A stretch of 5,721 bases of DNA from an uncultured Clostridia bacterium (GCA_947632165.1 CANROI010000094.1:1-5721), one strand, 5' to 3'; shown: positions 1-5,721, numbered from the stretch's first letter. Numbers and translations are program-made. The notes: generated by a model not told the origin, from the letters alone.

Positions 1-428
1 GATAATATGATCCCGCTGAACATTTCCACGATCGCCGCGCTGATCGCGGGGATCAACGACACCAACAGCTTTTCCTGGAACGCCAGCGCAATGCATACCG
101 TGATCGCAAACAGCAACAGCCCGAAGACCGCGCTCATGAGCGCTAACGCAAAGGTCAGTTTGAGCTGCTTTGTGACGATCAAAAAGTATTCGTAATTTTC
201 CATACGTTTCGAAAGCCATATCTGCGCCAGCGAGGGCGTGACGGTATCCGCGGGGATCTGTCCCATCGCGTCTTGCAAAGCCGCCATCCGCGCCTCCGCG
301 CCCGCCCTCGTCGTCTTGCTCTCGTATTTTACATATACGATAAACCCCACGACCAGTGAAAACAACACTCCGAGCGCGACCAATGCGACCGTTATGATGA
401 AGATGATCGTTGCCGAATCCGTGTTCAT
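1..428 (-). CDS. Membrane protein with TRADD-N-associated-like two-helix domain (partial, C-terminus off window)
   Basis: The gene reads leftward from ATG at 428-426 and is open to the window edge, giving 142 complete codons with no stop. GGAGGGG at 433-439 (complement) is a strong ribosome binding site 4 nt before the ATG and fixes the start. The protein begins MNTDSATIIF. Residues about 6-33 form one hydrophobic helix, followed by a polar stretch (about 34-80) rich in Ala, Gln and charged residues. Two more hydrophobic segments lie at about 91-115 and 121-142. The segment from SKRMENYEYF through the Phe/Ala/Leu-rich helix to AAIVEMFSGI resembles the two-helix membrane domain found beside TRADD-N domains in predicted prokaryotic conflict proteins: an aromatic-rich approach helix, a Gly between the halves, and a final helix ending in a VE-x-x-SG-like motif. 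This is recognition by eye without a profile search. The extra N-terminal helix and the missing C-terminus leave the function open. It is transcribed divergently from the lipoprotein gene. Confidence 0.85.
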   Translation of the reverse strand, partial: MNTDSATIIFIITVALVALGVLFSLVVGFIVYVKYESKTTRAGAEARMAALQDAMGQIPADTVTPSLAQIWLSKRMENYEYFLIVTKQLKLTFALALMSAVFGLLLFAITVCIALAFQEKLLVSLIPAISAAIVEMFSGIIL

Positions 429-432
429 AATT

Positions 433-439
433 CCCCTCC
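433..439 (-). promoter_or_regulatory. Ribosome binding site of the left membrane-protein gene
   Basis: On the minus strand the sequence is GGAGGGG followed by AATT and ATG. It is a near-consensus Shine-Dalgarno site and supports the start at 428 rather than any internal ATG. Confidence 0.85.
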
Positions 440-444
440 GAAAG

Positions 445-459
445 CGCGATTTTTTCGCG
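445..459 (-). other. Small hairpin in the leader of the left gene
   Basis: CGCGA at 445-449 and TCGCG at 455-459 are perfect 5-bp complements around a 5-nt A/T loop. In the minus-strand transcript the hairpin would sit about 5 nt upstream of the ribosome binding site. It could affect translation or mRNA stability, but the stem is short and no effect can be claimed from sequence alone. Confidence 0.35.
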
Positions 460-472
460 TCTTTTTCTTTAT

Positions 473-500
473 ATTTTAACGGGTTTTTCGGTTTTGTCAA
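473..500 (-). promoter_or_regulatory. Sigma-70/sigma-A type promoter for the left gene
   Basis: On the minus strand, TTGACA (500-495) is followed by a 16-nt spacer and TAAAAT (478-473), predicting a start near 466 and a leader of about 40 nt. A second TTGACA lies at 535-530 but has no good -10 box at the right distance, so it is not called as a promoter. Confidence 0.6.
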
Positions 501-583
501 GACTTCCCATAAAAATCGGCCCTATTTCCTGTCAAAAAATGGAAAAAATCGTCGCTTCGGCGCGAAAAATATCCTCTTGCTCC

Positions 584-612
584 TTGACTTGTCTGTTCGC
601 AAAGTTTATAAT
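584..612 (+). promoter_or_regulatory. Strong sigma-70/sigma-A type promoter for the lipoprotein-protease operon
   Basis: TTGACT (584-589) and a perfect TATAAT (607-612) are separated by exactly 17 nt, predicting a start near 619 and a leader of about 44 nt. A-tracts at 534-539, 543-548 and 565-569 lie upstream, and the nearest is placed where an UP element would be. This is the best promoter match in the window. No promoter was seen before the second gene, so both genes probably depend on it. Confidence 0.85.
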
Positions 613-621
613 AAATCCAAG

Positions 622-645
622 AGGGCGGTTATGTTTTTATGCCCT
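622..645 (+). other. Weak inverted repeat in the operon leader
   Basis: AGGGC at 622-626 can pair with GCCCT at 641-645 around a 14-nt loop, within the predicted 5' leader and about 7 nt upstream of the ribosome binding site. Five base pairs with a long loop is marginal; it is recorded only because it lies in the transcribed leader. Confidence 0.2.
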
Positions 646-652
646 AACTCGC

Positions 653-656
653 GAGG
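653..656 (+). promoter_or_regulatory. Ribosome binding site of the 908-residue lipoprotein
   Basis: GAGG at 653-656 lies 6 nt before ATG 663. It sets the start immediately ahead of a classic signal-peptide N-terminus (MKKFW). Confidence 0.75.
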
Positions 657-662
657 TAAGTC

Positions 663-3389
663 ATGAAAAAATTCTGGATGAACTTATGCGGCTCTCTGCT
701 CGGGATCGTGATGTTTCTCTCGGCGACGTGCGCCTGCGCGCCGCGTTCGGAGCAGACGGTCGAAGAAGCGGATGCAACGTATGTGGAATATTCTTCGGAC
801 GGCGAATATTCCACGACGATCACGAGGCGCGGGGGAGATTTCAAGGGAATCACCAAGGACGATGTGACGGTGCGCTATCACTGTTACATGCACAAGAACG
901 GCCTGGGCAAAGAAGAAGACGGAGCGTCCGTCGATATCAAAACCGCGCAGGTCCTGAGCGCGGAAGCAAACCCCAACGGTTCGCTCAAACTGACCTTCCT
1001 CGATCCCGATGCGATCCCCAACCAGACCCCGTATTACAGCATCTATGTGGATAAGCTCAATCTCGTTGCGGGCGTCGAGGTGGATTTCGCAGCCCGTTCC
1101 CTGCTCTGCGACCGCGACTATGTGCTCGTCTCCGAGCGGACGGTCAAACTGACGCTGACGTTGGAAGAGGGGGAATTTGCCGATCGAGTTACGAAGGACA
1201 ACATCATCCTCGGCGGGTCTTTTGAGAATATGACCGTCGAAAGCGTCTCGGCGGCGGGCAAGTATCTGACATTGCAGCTCCGCGGCGATCTGTCGCTCCA
1301 CGAACAGTCGGGCGTCTATCTCGACGGCGTCGTGCGCCTTACCGCAGACTCGGTGAAAGATCATACCAGCTCGCTCGAAGCGCGCGTTCCCGTCCTGTCG
1401 ACGGCGGCGCGGCTGGATGCGGGCAGAATGCGGGTATCGCACGGCGACGTCACGATCCCGCTCGTTTTGGTCGACGTCGTCGACGACCTCGGCGCGCTCA
1501 CGCCTTCGGACGTCGTCTTTTTGGATGAAGACGGTTCGGCAGCTTCGGACGTCACCGTCAAAGAACTCGTCGTGACGGGGGATACCGAAGTGTGCCTCGT
1601 GCTCGGAGCGGACGGCGTGACCGATCAAAATTCGGCCGCAAAACTTCTGAACGGGCGCACGGTGAAAGTGAAGGATCATGAGTTCAGCGCGGAACTCGTA
1701 TTCGCCTCGTTCTATCCCGTGTTCGACTATGTGGAGGAAAAGGACGGCAAGTTCGAGTTTACCGTCGAGCTCTATGCGAACAACGGCGAATTTTCCGATA
1801 CGCTCGCGCCCTCCGATGTGAGTTTCGGCGGTGCGTTCGAAGGTGCGTCCGTCCGCAAGCTGACGCGCACGGGCATGACGACGGCGGAGCTCGTTTTCTC
1901 GGCGGAAACGGGCGGGCAGTCTGCGGAGACCCTCGATATGAACGGGGAGATCGTGCTTGCGGGGAACACCCTCGTCGATCTGTGGGGCGAGCTCAAGGAC
2001 GAGCCCACTTCATATACCAGAAATTATTCGCAAGACAGCCTCGGGCGCGACTTCAAGGAGACCGCCCTCACGGTTTTTCAGAAGGCGCAAGAATTCGGGC
2101 AGCAATTTTCGGGCGTGATCCGCGGCGTGACGGGCGCATACAGCACCATAACGACCATCCTCAATCTGACGGGACTTGTGCCGTCCGCCCAAAGCCAGAT
2201 GCTGAAACTCATCGAGGAGATCAAAGAGCAGCTCAACCGCATGGAAGATCTCTTGCAGGAGCAGAACCAACTTCTGAAAGCGGAAGTCAAGAAGAGCTAT
2301 GAAGACAGTCTCAGCCCGTTTGATACAAATGTGATCAAGATCGAGCAGGCCTGCGGGAGCGGCAGCCAGAACGGAACGCCCCGGTACGGCTTGGACGGCT
2401 ACCTCGAAGAGGCGCTCGGCAAGGTGAGCCGTCCGTCGGGAAACAGCGACGCCGAATGGGAGCGGTATTCCAAGGAGCTCGTCTCCTATATGAAGCAGTA
2501 TACCGAGTACAACGATACCGTCACCGCCCTTCGGAACACCTTCGATTCGGTCGCGGCGGAGCTCTCAAAGACGAATAACGAAAACCCGCTGTACCTGTTT
2601 GACGTTCTCTGCACCAAGACCTATAATTTCGACACGACGAGCGTCGGCGTGCGCAGAAACTACCGCGGGCGGGTCGAATATGTGCTTGAACGGGCGCTCT
2701 CCCATCTTCTTCTCTACTATGTCTATGGGGACGGAACGGTGAACGAGAACGCGAGAAACCGCTATATAGTCATGTATCAGAACGTTATGAAGCAGATCGA
2801 AGGCCGTCCCGTGGCCGACCCCGCGGAAAAGGCGAAGGGGTCGTCCTGGAAGGACGACGCCGTCGCATATTCTTATGTGCTCCACCGCGATATTTGCCTC
2901 AATTACCGTTGGCGGATCGGCAGGACGGAAAACGTGTCGGCACACGGCGTGAAGGAGATCGAAGAGGGGACTTGCAGCATCGAGGACATGCTCGACCACG
3001 GCATCTACGGCTGTTGGTCGTTCAGTGCGGTCGGACCGCAGGGCTATGGGAGAGCCATCAACGAGTGGACGAACGCCGACTTCGATTTCACCCCGACCCA
3101 GCAGGCCGATTTCGTGGAACGGATGCAGGGCAGAACATTGCGGCAGGAACTCGAACTGAGCGGATTCCCCGTCGGAGAATGGGAAAAGGCCGACGTAGGG
3201 CTGATCTTTTGGATCGGCAGGGAGTGGGAAGGCTGGAATTGGAGGGGGATCCGCCATTGGGTCAACTATTATGCGGATATGATGCTCTGGGACGAGACGG
3301 CGATCGCGCGCAGAAGAGTCACCTATGAAGCGGACAACTGCAAGATCGAACAGTATGCGTTCGGATTCATCGCACAGATCGCAAAGTAA
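663..3389 (+). CDS. Large multidomain lipoprotein: four beta-type repeats, hydrophobic helix/coiled coil, Trp-rich C-terminus
   Basis: This 908-residue protein belongs to no named family I recognise. Residues 1-25 are a signal peptide with basic KK, a hydrophobic core and a Cys-containing end (SATCACAP). Cys25, preceded by Ala, is the likelier lipidation site and Cys23 is possible, so the protein should be anchored outside the cytoplasmic membrane. Four related modules follow, at about 49-143, 159-228, 261-336 and 361-433, sharing a G/D-x-F/L...T/A-x-[DS]-[DN]-[VI] core (KGITKDDVTV, DRVTKDNIIL, GALTPSDVVF, DTLAPSDVSF); the alternating hydrophobic pattern suggests beta-sandwiches. A polar linker (441-465) holds Arg453 and Arg462. 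Next comes a Gly/Thr/Ile/Leu-rich hydrophobic stretch (about 483-507), a heptad-like coiled coil (about 513-545) and a mostly helical region to about 720. The C-terminus has seven Trp in residues 840-876. It is first in an operon with a C11 peptidase. It may be an adhesin, a toxin-like effector or a protease substrate; the sequence does not decide. Confidence 0.93.
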   Translation: MKKFWMNLCGSLLGIVMFLSATCACAPRSEQTVEEADATYVEYSSDGEYSTTITRRGGDFKGITKDDVTVRYHCYMHKNGLGKEEDGASVDIKTAQVLSAEANPNGSLKLTFLDPDAIPNQTPYYSIYVDKLNLVAGVEVDFAARSLLCDRDYVLVSERTVKLTLTLEEGEFADRVTKDNIILGGSFENMTVESVSAAGKYLTLQLRGDLSLHEQSGVYLDGVVRLTADSVKDHTSSLEARVPVLSTAARLDAGRMRVSHGDVTIPLVLVDVVDDLGALTPSDVVFLDEDGSAASDVTVKELVVTGDTEVCLVLGADGVTDQNSAAKLLNGRTVKVKDHEFSAELVFASFYPVFDYVEEKDGKFEFTVELYANNGEFSDTLAPSDVSFGGAFEGASVRKLTRTGMTTAELVFSAETGGQSAETLDMNGEIVLAGNTLVDLWGELKDEPTSYTRNYSQDSLGRDFKETALTVFQKAQEFGQQFSGVIRGVTGAYSTITTILNLTGLVPSAQSQMLKLIEEIKEQLNRMEDLLQEQNQLLKAEVKKSYEDSLSPFDTNVIKIEQACGSGSQNGTPRYGLDGYLEEALGKVSRPSGNSDAEWERYSKELVSYMKQYTEYNDTVTALRNTFDSVAAELSKTNNENPLYLFDVLCTKTYNFDTTSVGVRRNYRGRVEYVLERALSHLLLYYVYGDGTVNENARNRYIVMYQNVMKQIEGRPVADPAEKAKGSSWKDDAVAYSYVLHRDICLNYRWRIGRTENVSAHGVKEIEEGTCSIEDMLDHGIYGCWSFSAVGPQGYGRAINEWTNADFDFTPTQQADFVERMQGRTLRQELELSGFPVGEWEKADVGLIFWIGREWEGWNWRGIRHWVNYYADMMLWDETAIARRRVTYEADNCKIEQYAFGFIAQIAK

Positions 3390-3391
3390 GG
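3388..3391 (+). promoter_or_regulatory. Ribosome binding site of the C11 peptidase, overlapping the upstream stop codon
   Basis: AAGG at 3388-3391 overlaps the TAA stop (3387-3389) of the lipoprotein gene and lies 5 nt before ATG 3397 and 8 nt before ATG 3400. The overlap suggests translational coupling. Either ATG could be used, with a difference of one Met. Confidence 0.6.
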
Positions 3392-3396
3392 CCGTC

Positions 3397-5322
3397 ATGA
3401 TGCGGAAAATCTTCTCGATCGTCGCGGCGATCATGTTGCTCGTCTTTTGCGCCGACGGGCTCTCGGGCTGCGAGCCGCGCGCGCCCGGGAAGGGGAGAGC
3501 CGCCGTATATCTCTACCTCTGCGGCAGCAGTTTGGAGACGAAATTGGGCGCGGCGACCCAAAATCTCTCCGAGATCCTGAGCGCAAAGCTGCCCGAAAAT
3601 ACCGACGTCGTCATCGAGACGGGCGGCGCAAAGAAATGGCGCGGGCACGGGATCGCGGCGGACGCGCTCACAAGGTATGCGGTGCACGACGGAACGCTCA
3701 AAGAATTGCAACGTCTGCCCAATGCCTCGATGGGCTCGGAGGAGACCTTTTCGGAGTTTATCGGATTTTGTCTTGAAAATTATCCCGCCGAAAAGACGGC
3801 GCTCATCTTATGGGATCACGGCGGCGGGAGCTCGGGGGAGATCTGTTTCGATGAGAACTTCGGCATGTCGTCCCTCGATCTGAAAGAGATCGACAACGCG
3901 CTGAGAGCGCGGAACGCCCGTTTTGATATAATGGGGTTCGACGCGTGCCTCATGGCGACGGCGGAGACGGCTGCGCTTGCCGCAAACTATGCCGGATATC
4001 TGCTTGCGTCGGAAGAGATCGAGCCCGCGGGCGGATGGGATTATACCGCCTTTCTGGAAGCGTTTTCGGTCGGGAAGGAGACGGAAGAGATCGGGAAAAC
4101 CGTCTGCGATGCGTATATGGCAAAGTGCGTCCGTGCGGGCAAGGGGAGCGGTGTGACGCTCTCGTTGTTCGATCTACGCAATTACGGGGAATTTGCCGCT
4201 GCCTTCGATGCCTTTTCGGCGGGACTTCTTTCGGCGGTCGACGGCGATGGAATGGAAAATTTTCATATCGTCAATGTCACGCAGCAGACTTCGAAGTTCG
4301 GCGCAAACGGCTATGAAGAGGGCAGCAGCAACCTCATCGACCTCTATGGATTCGCAAAAGCCCTTGCGGGTTTCGACGAACGGGCGGAAGATCTGCTCCT
4401 CGGCATTCAAAAACTTGTCGCCTACAACGTGAACGGATTGGGGCGAAGCGGTTGCGGCGGGGTCTCCCTGTACTTTCCCTTGGAATACGACAAAGCCGAG
4501 TTGAAACGGTATCTTGCATTTTGTCGGAGCGAAAATTATAAAAAATATTTCGGGAAGATCTATTCGGACATCCCCGAAGAGACGATTGCGTTTTCCGACC
4601 GCGGCAGCGCGGCGGGAGGCGTTTTTCGGATCTCGCTGGCGGAGGAGAGCCGAAAATATATCAAATCGGTGGAATTTACTCTGTTGCAGCCGGAAGGGGA
4701 AGGAGAAGAGCGGACGACGAAATGTATGGGGGTGGACAACGACGCCGGGGCGGATTGGGAGACGCTGACCTTTTGCAGCAACTTCCGCGGCACTTGGCTT
4801 GCGCTCGGGAACGCCTACCTATATTACAATGTTGTGGAGAGCAACGAGCGGCACATTCTCTTTTCCGCGCCCGTGCTCGTCAACGGGGAGCGGAGCAATC
4901 TGCGCTTCATGTTCGTGTGGGATGAAGGGGCATTCAACGGCGGGCAGTATGAGATCATCGGACTTTGGGACGGATTGGATCAAAACGATCTTGCGGAGAA
5001 GGAGATCCGTCCGCTGAAAGAGGGGGATGAGATCACCGTTTTGACGCGCGCGTCGGAGAGGGCGCAGGCAGACGGAGAATTTGAGCTTGTAGAAGGGGAG
5101 ACGGTGACGATCGGCGCGGACGGGGGAGAGATCAGGGAACTTCCCCTGTCGGGAAGTGAGTTTGAATACATGTTCCTCGTGACGGATATTTTCGGGAACC
5201 GGTTTTATTCGAACAAGGCGGTGTTGCGGATGAAATACAGCTTTGAGGAGCTGCTCGACCACCCCTTGCCCGACGGAGAGCCCGCCGCCGACGTCCTCGA
5301 AATTTTGCCTGAAAGGTTGTAA
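3397..5322 (+). CDS. Clostripain-like (family C11) cysteine peptidase, lipoprotein
   Basis: Starting at 3397 the protein has 641 residues; the open frame extends upstream to 3325, but only 3397/3400 has a ribosome binding site and begins a signal peptide. MMRK plus a hydrophobic core ends in a textbook lipobox, LSGC, with lipidation at Cys25. The peptidase C11 domain covers about residues 36-400: the first strand and helix (YLYLCGSSLETKLGAATQNL), the catalytic His141 in LILWDHGGGSSG, the catalytic Cys184 in GFDACLMATAETA, and later family-typical SNLIDLYGFA and GVSLYFPLEY. Asp182, two residues before the Cys, sits where characterised C11 enzymes place an acidic S1 residue, so cleavage after Arg/Lys is expected. 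Between His141 and Lys163 there is no basic residue, so an autoprocessing site like that of known C11 enzymes is not apparent. Residues about 400-610 are a beta-rich extension of unknown role. The gene follows the lipoprotein by 7 bp, so a shared transcript is near certain. The protein should act outside the membrane. Confidence 0.95.
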   Translation: MMRKIFSIVAAIMLLVFCADGLSGCEPRAPGKGRAAVYLYLCGSSLETKLGAATQNLSEILSAKLPENTDVVIETGGAKKWRGHGIAADALTRYAVHDGTLKELQRLPNASMGSEETFSEFIGFCLENYPAEKTALILWDHGGGSSGEICFDENFGMSSLDLKEIDNALRARNARFDIMGFDACLMATAETAALAANYAGYLLASEEIEPAGGWDYTAFLEAFSVGKETEEIGKTVCDAYMAKCVRAGKGSGVTLSLFDLRNYGEFAAAFDAFSAGLLSAVDGDGMENFHIVNVTQQTSKFGANGYEEGSSNLIDLYGFAKALAGFDERAEDLLLGIQKLVAYNVNGLGRSGCGGVSLYFPLEYDKAELKRYLAFCRSENYKKYFGKIYSDIPEETIAFSDRGSAAGGVFRISLAEESRKYIKSVEFTLLQPEGEGEERTTKCMGVDNDAGADWETLTFCSNFRGTWLALGNAYLYYNVVESNERHILFSAPVLVNGERSNLRFMFVWDEGAFNGGQYEIIGLWDGLDQNDLAEKEIRPLKEGDEITVLTRASERAQADGEFELVEGETVTIGADGGEIRELPLSGSEFEYMFLVTDIFGNRFYSNKAVLRMKYSFEELLDHPLPDGEPAADVLEILPERL

Positions 5323-5441
5323 AATCGGCTCACTGTCCCCCATGAGGGGAAGATGCGAATTTGTACATTTAAGGGAGCCGAGCTTGTAGTGCTTCTCCAT
5401 GGGCTTCATGCTCTTACTCTCTCATAAATAAGCCGACAACC
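5315..5441. repeat. Possible small repeat element with imperfect terminal inverted repeats
   Basis: GGTTGT...TCGGCT at 5315-5330 matches, with a short insertion, the reverse complement of AGCCGACAACC at 5431-5441. A second AGCCGA occurs inside at 5376-5381, where GAGCCGA (5375-5381) pairs with TCGGCTC (5325-5331) and encloses a smaller hairpin, TCCCC-CATGA-GGGGA (5336-5350). The left end overlaps the last codons of the peptidase gene. The structure suggests a MITE-like or otherwise dispersed element, or a structured 3' UTR. Only one copy is visible here, so its repeat status is an inference. Confidence 0.35.
5353..5427 (+). other. 24-codon open frame inside the structured 3' region, probably not a gene
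   Basis: ATG at 5353 to TAA at 5425-5427 encodes MRICTFKGAELVV followed by a hydrophobic end. There is GGGGA upstream (5346-5350), only 2 nt from the ATG, which is too close for a usual ribosome binding site, and that GGGGA is also the arm of a hairpin. It most likely reflects the repeat-like sequence rather than a peptide gene. Confidence 0.15.
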
Positions 5442-5442
5442 A

Positions 5443-5486
5443 ATAGAGCCGCCAACGCCGCAAAAATGCGGCGTTGGCGACTCTAT
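5443..5486. terminator. 20-bp hairpin between convergent genes, candidate bidirectional terminator
   Basis: The arms 5443-5462 and 5467-5486 are 20 nt each and complementary except for one position (C5449 opposite A5480), around an AAAA loop. The core is GCCAACGCCGCA / TGCGGCGTTGGC and the ends are ATAGAG / CTCTAT. It lies between the peptidase gene and the convergent right-hand gene, where a shared terminator is expected. However, neither strand has a clear T-tract after the stem (CTGTCCTG on plus, TGGTTGTC on minus), so it may be a REP-like palindrome or an mRNA-stabilising structure instead. Confidence 0.6.
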
Positions 5487-5539
5487 CTGTCCTGTGTCGT
5501 GAATGTGTTTTGGAATACGGCAATGGGGACGTGAGAACC

Positions 5540-5721
5540 TTACCCCTCCCGTTTCCAGTAATAGTCATAATAACCGTTCCAATAATAGTTATCATAACCG
5601 GTCAGATAGTTTGCCGCAGTCGCAGGATCGTCAAGCCCGGAGACGGTTTTTGCGTACGACATATCTTCTTTCTCTGACACCTTCCACCCGTTCGGATTTG
5701 CAAAATGCACTTCTTTAAGGT
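5540..5721 (-). CDS. C-terminal fragment of an unrecognised protein with a Tyr/Trp-rich tail (partial)
   Basis: The minus strand is open from the right window edge to TAA at 5542-5540, giving 59 codons. The frame starts LKEVHFANPNGWKVSEKEDM and ends GYDNYYWNGYYDYYWKREG. The varied composition and the position convergent with the peptidase gene support real coding, while the opposite-strand frames here are low-complexity. The last 19 residues hold eight Tyr and two Trp in a near-repeat (YDNYYWNGYYDYYW). I recognise no domain; the start and most of the protein lie outside the window. Too little is present to infer function or location. Confidence 0.7.
   Translation of the reverse strand, partial: LKEVHFANPNGWKVSEKEDMSYAKTVSGLDDPATAANYLTGYDNYYWNGYYDYYWKREG

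Noticed and set aside
238..1054. Overlapping plus-strand frames at 238-666 and 494-1054
   Set aside because: The first is antisense to the left membrane gene and crosses the promoter region. The second starts upstream of the operon promoter and overlaps the lipoprotein in another frame.
684..1679. Long open frame on the minus strand opposite the lipoprotein gene (331 codons)
   Set aside because: It lies entirely inside a well-supported plus-strand gene, and its product is rich in Arg, His and Asp, as expected from antisense of GC-rich codons. No signal peptide or domain is visible.
3325..3396. Upstream start for the peptidase at 3325
   Set aside because: It would place a polar, Ser/Arg-rich extension ahead of the signal peptide and overlap the lipoprotein gene. 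The ribosome binding site and lipobox spacing favour 3397 or 3400.
2565..3434. Minus-strand open frame of 289 codons
   Set aside because: It is antisense to the lipoprotein C-terminus and the peptidase start, with no recognisable domain. The plus-strand genes have clear signals and motifs here.
663..5322. A cytoplasmic gasdermin- or CBASS-like abortive infection operon
   Set aside because: Both proteins carry lipoprotein signals and should act outside the cytoplasm, which argues against an intracellular protease-effector immune system despite the caspase-fold protease.
4819..5409. Minus-strand open frame of 196 codons spanning the end of the peptidase gene and the intergenic repeat
   Set aside because: Most of it is antisense to the conserved-style peptidase gene. 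Its first 29 or so codons derive from the structured repeat-like sequence, which explains the open frame without a gene.
5474..5718. Plus-strand frames of 67 and 71 codons at the right end
   Set aside because: Both are antisense to the better-supported minus-strand C-terminal fragment, and their repetitive Ile/Val or Ser/Asn runs mirror its Tyr codons.
1..5721. CRISPR arrays, tRNA or rRNA genes, transposase genes
   Set aside because: No regularly spaced direct repeats, cloverleaf-like segments, rRNA-like stretches or transposase motifs were seen on either strand.

Overview
The window is chromosomal-type DNA, fairly GC-rich in the genes (judged by eye) with an AT-rich control region. Strong purine-rich Shine-Dalgarno sites, consensus sigma-A/sigma-70 type promoter boxes and two consecutive lipoprotein signal peptides fit an uncultured gut-type Clostridia/Firmicutes lineage. 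That assignment is an inference from style, not from a marker gene.

Layout: (1) 1-428, minus strand: the first 142 codons of a three-helix membrane protein running off the left edge. Its second half resembles the two-helix membrane domain found with TRADD-N domains in predicted bacterial conflict proteins. (2) 429-662: a divergent control region with an excellent plus-strand promoter (TTGACT-17-TATAAT), a good minus-strand promoter (TTGACA-16-TAAAAT) and A/T-tracts. (3) 663-3389, plus: a 908-residue lipoprotein with four related beta-type repeats, then a hydrophobic helix and coiled coil, then a helical region and a Trp-rich C-terminus. I recognise no named family. (4) 3397-5322, plus: a lipoprotein clostripain-like (peptidase family C11) cysteine protease with His141 and Cys184. 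It starts 7 bp after the previous stop, so the two genes are almost certainly one operon. (5) 5323-5539: noncoding, with a possible small repeat element bounded by inverted repeats and a 20-bp near-perfect hairpin between convergent genes. (6) 5540-5721, minus: the last 59 codons of an unrecognised protein ending in a Tyr/Trp-rich tail.

The main point of interest is the two-gene operon: a large multidomain lipoprotein followed by a lipoprotein caspase-fold protease. Both should be anchored on the outer face of the cytoplasmic membrane, so the protease could process its neighbour. Arg residues lie in the linker between the repeat stalk and the helical half. This is a hypothesis from adjacency and architecture. 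The divergent TRADD-N-associated-like membrane gene has its own promoter and may or may not belong to the same system.
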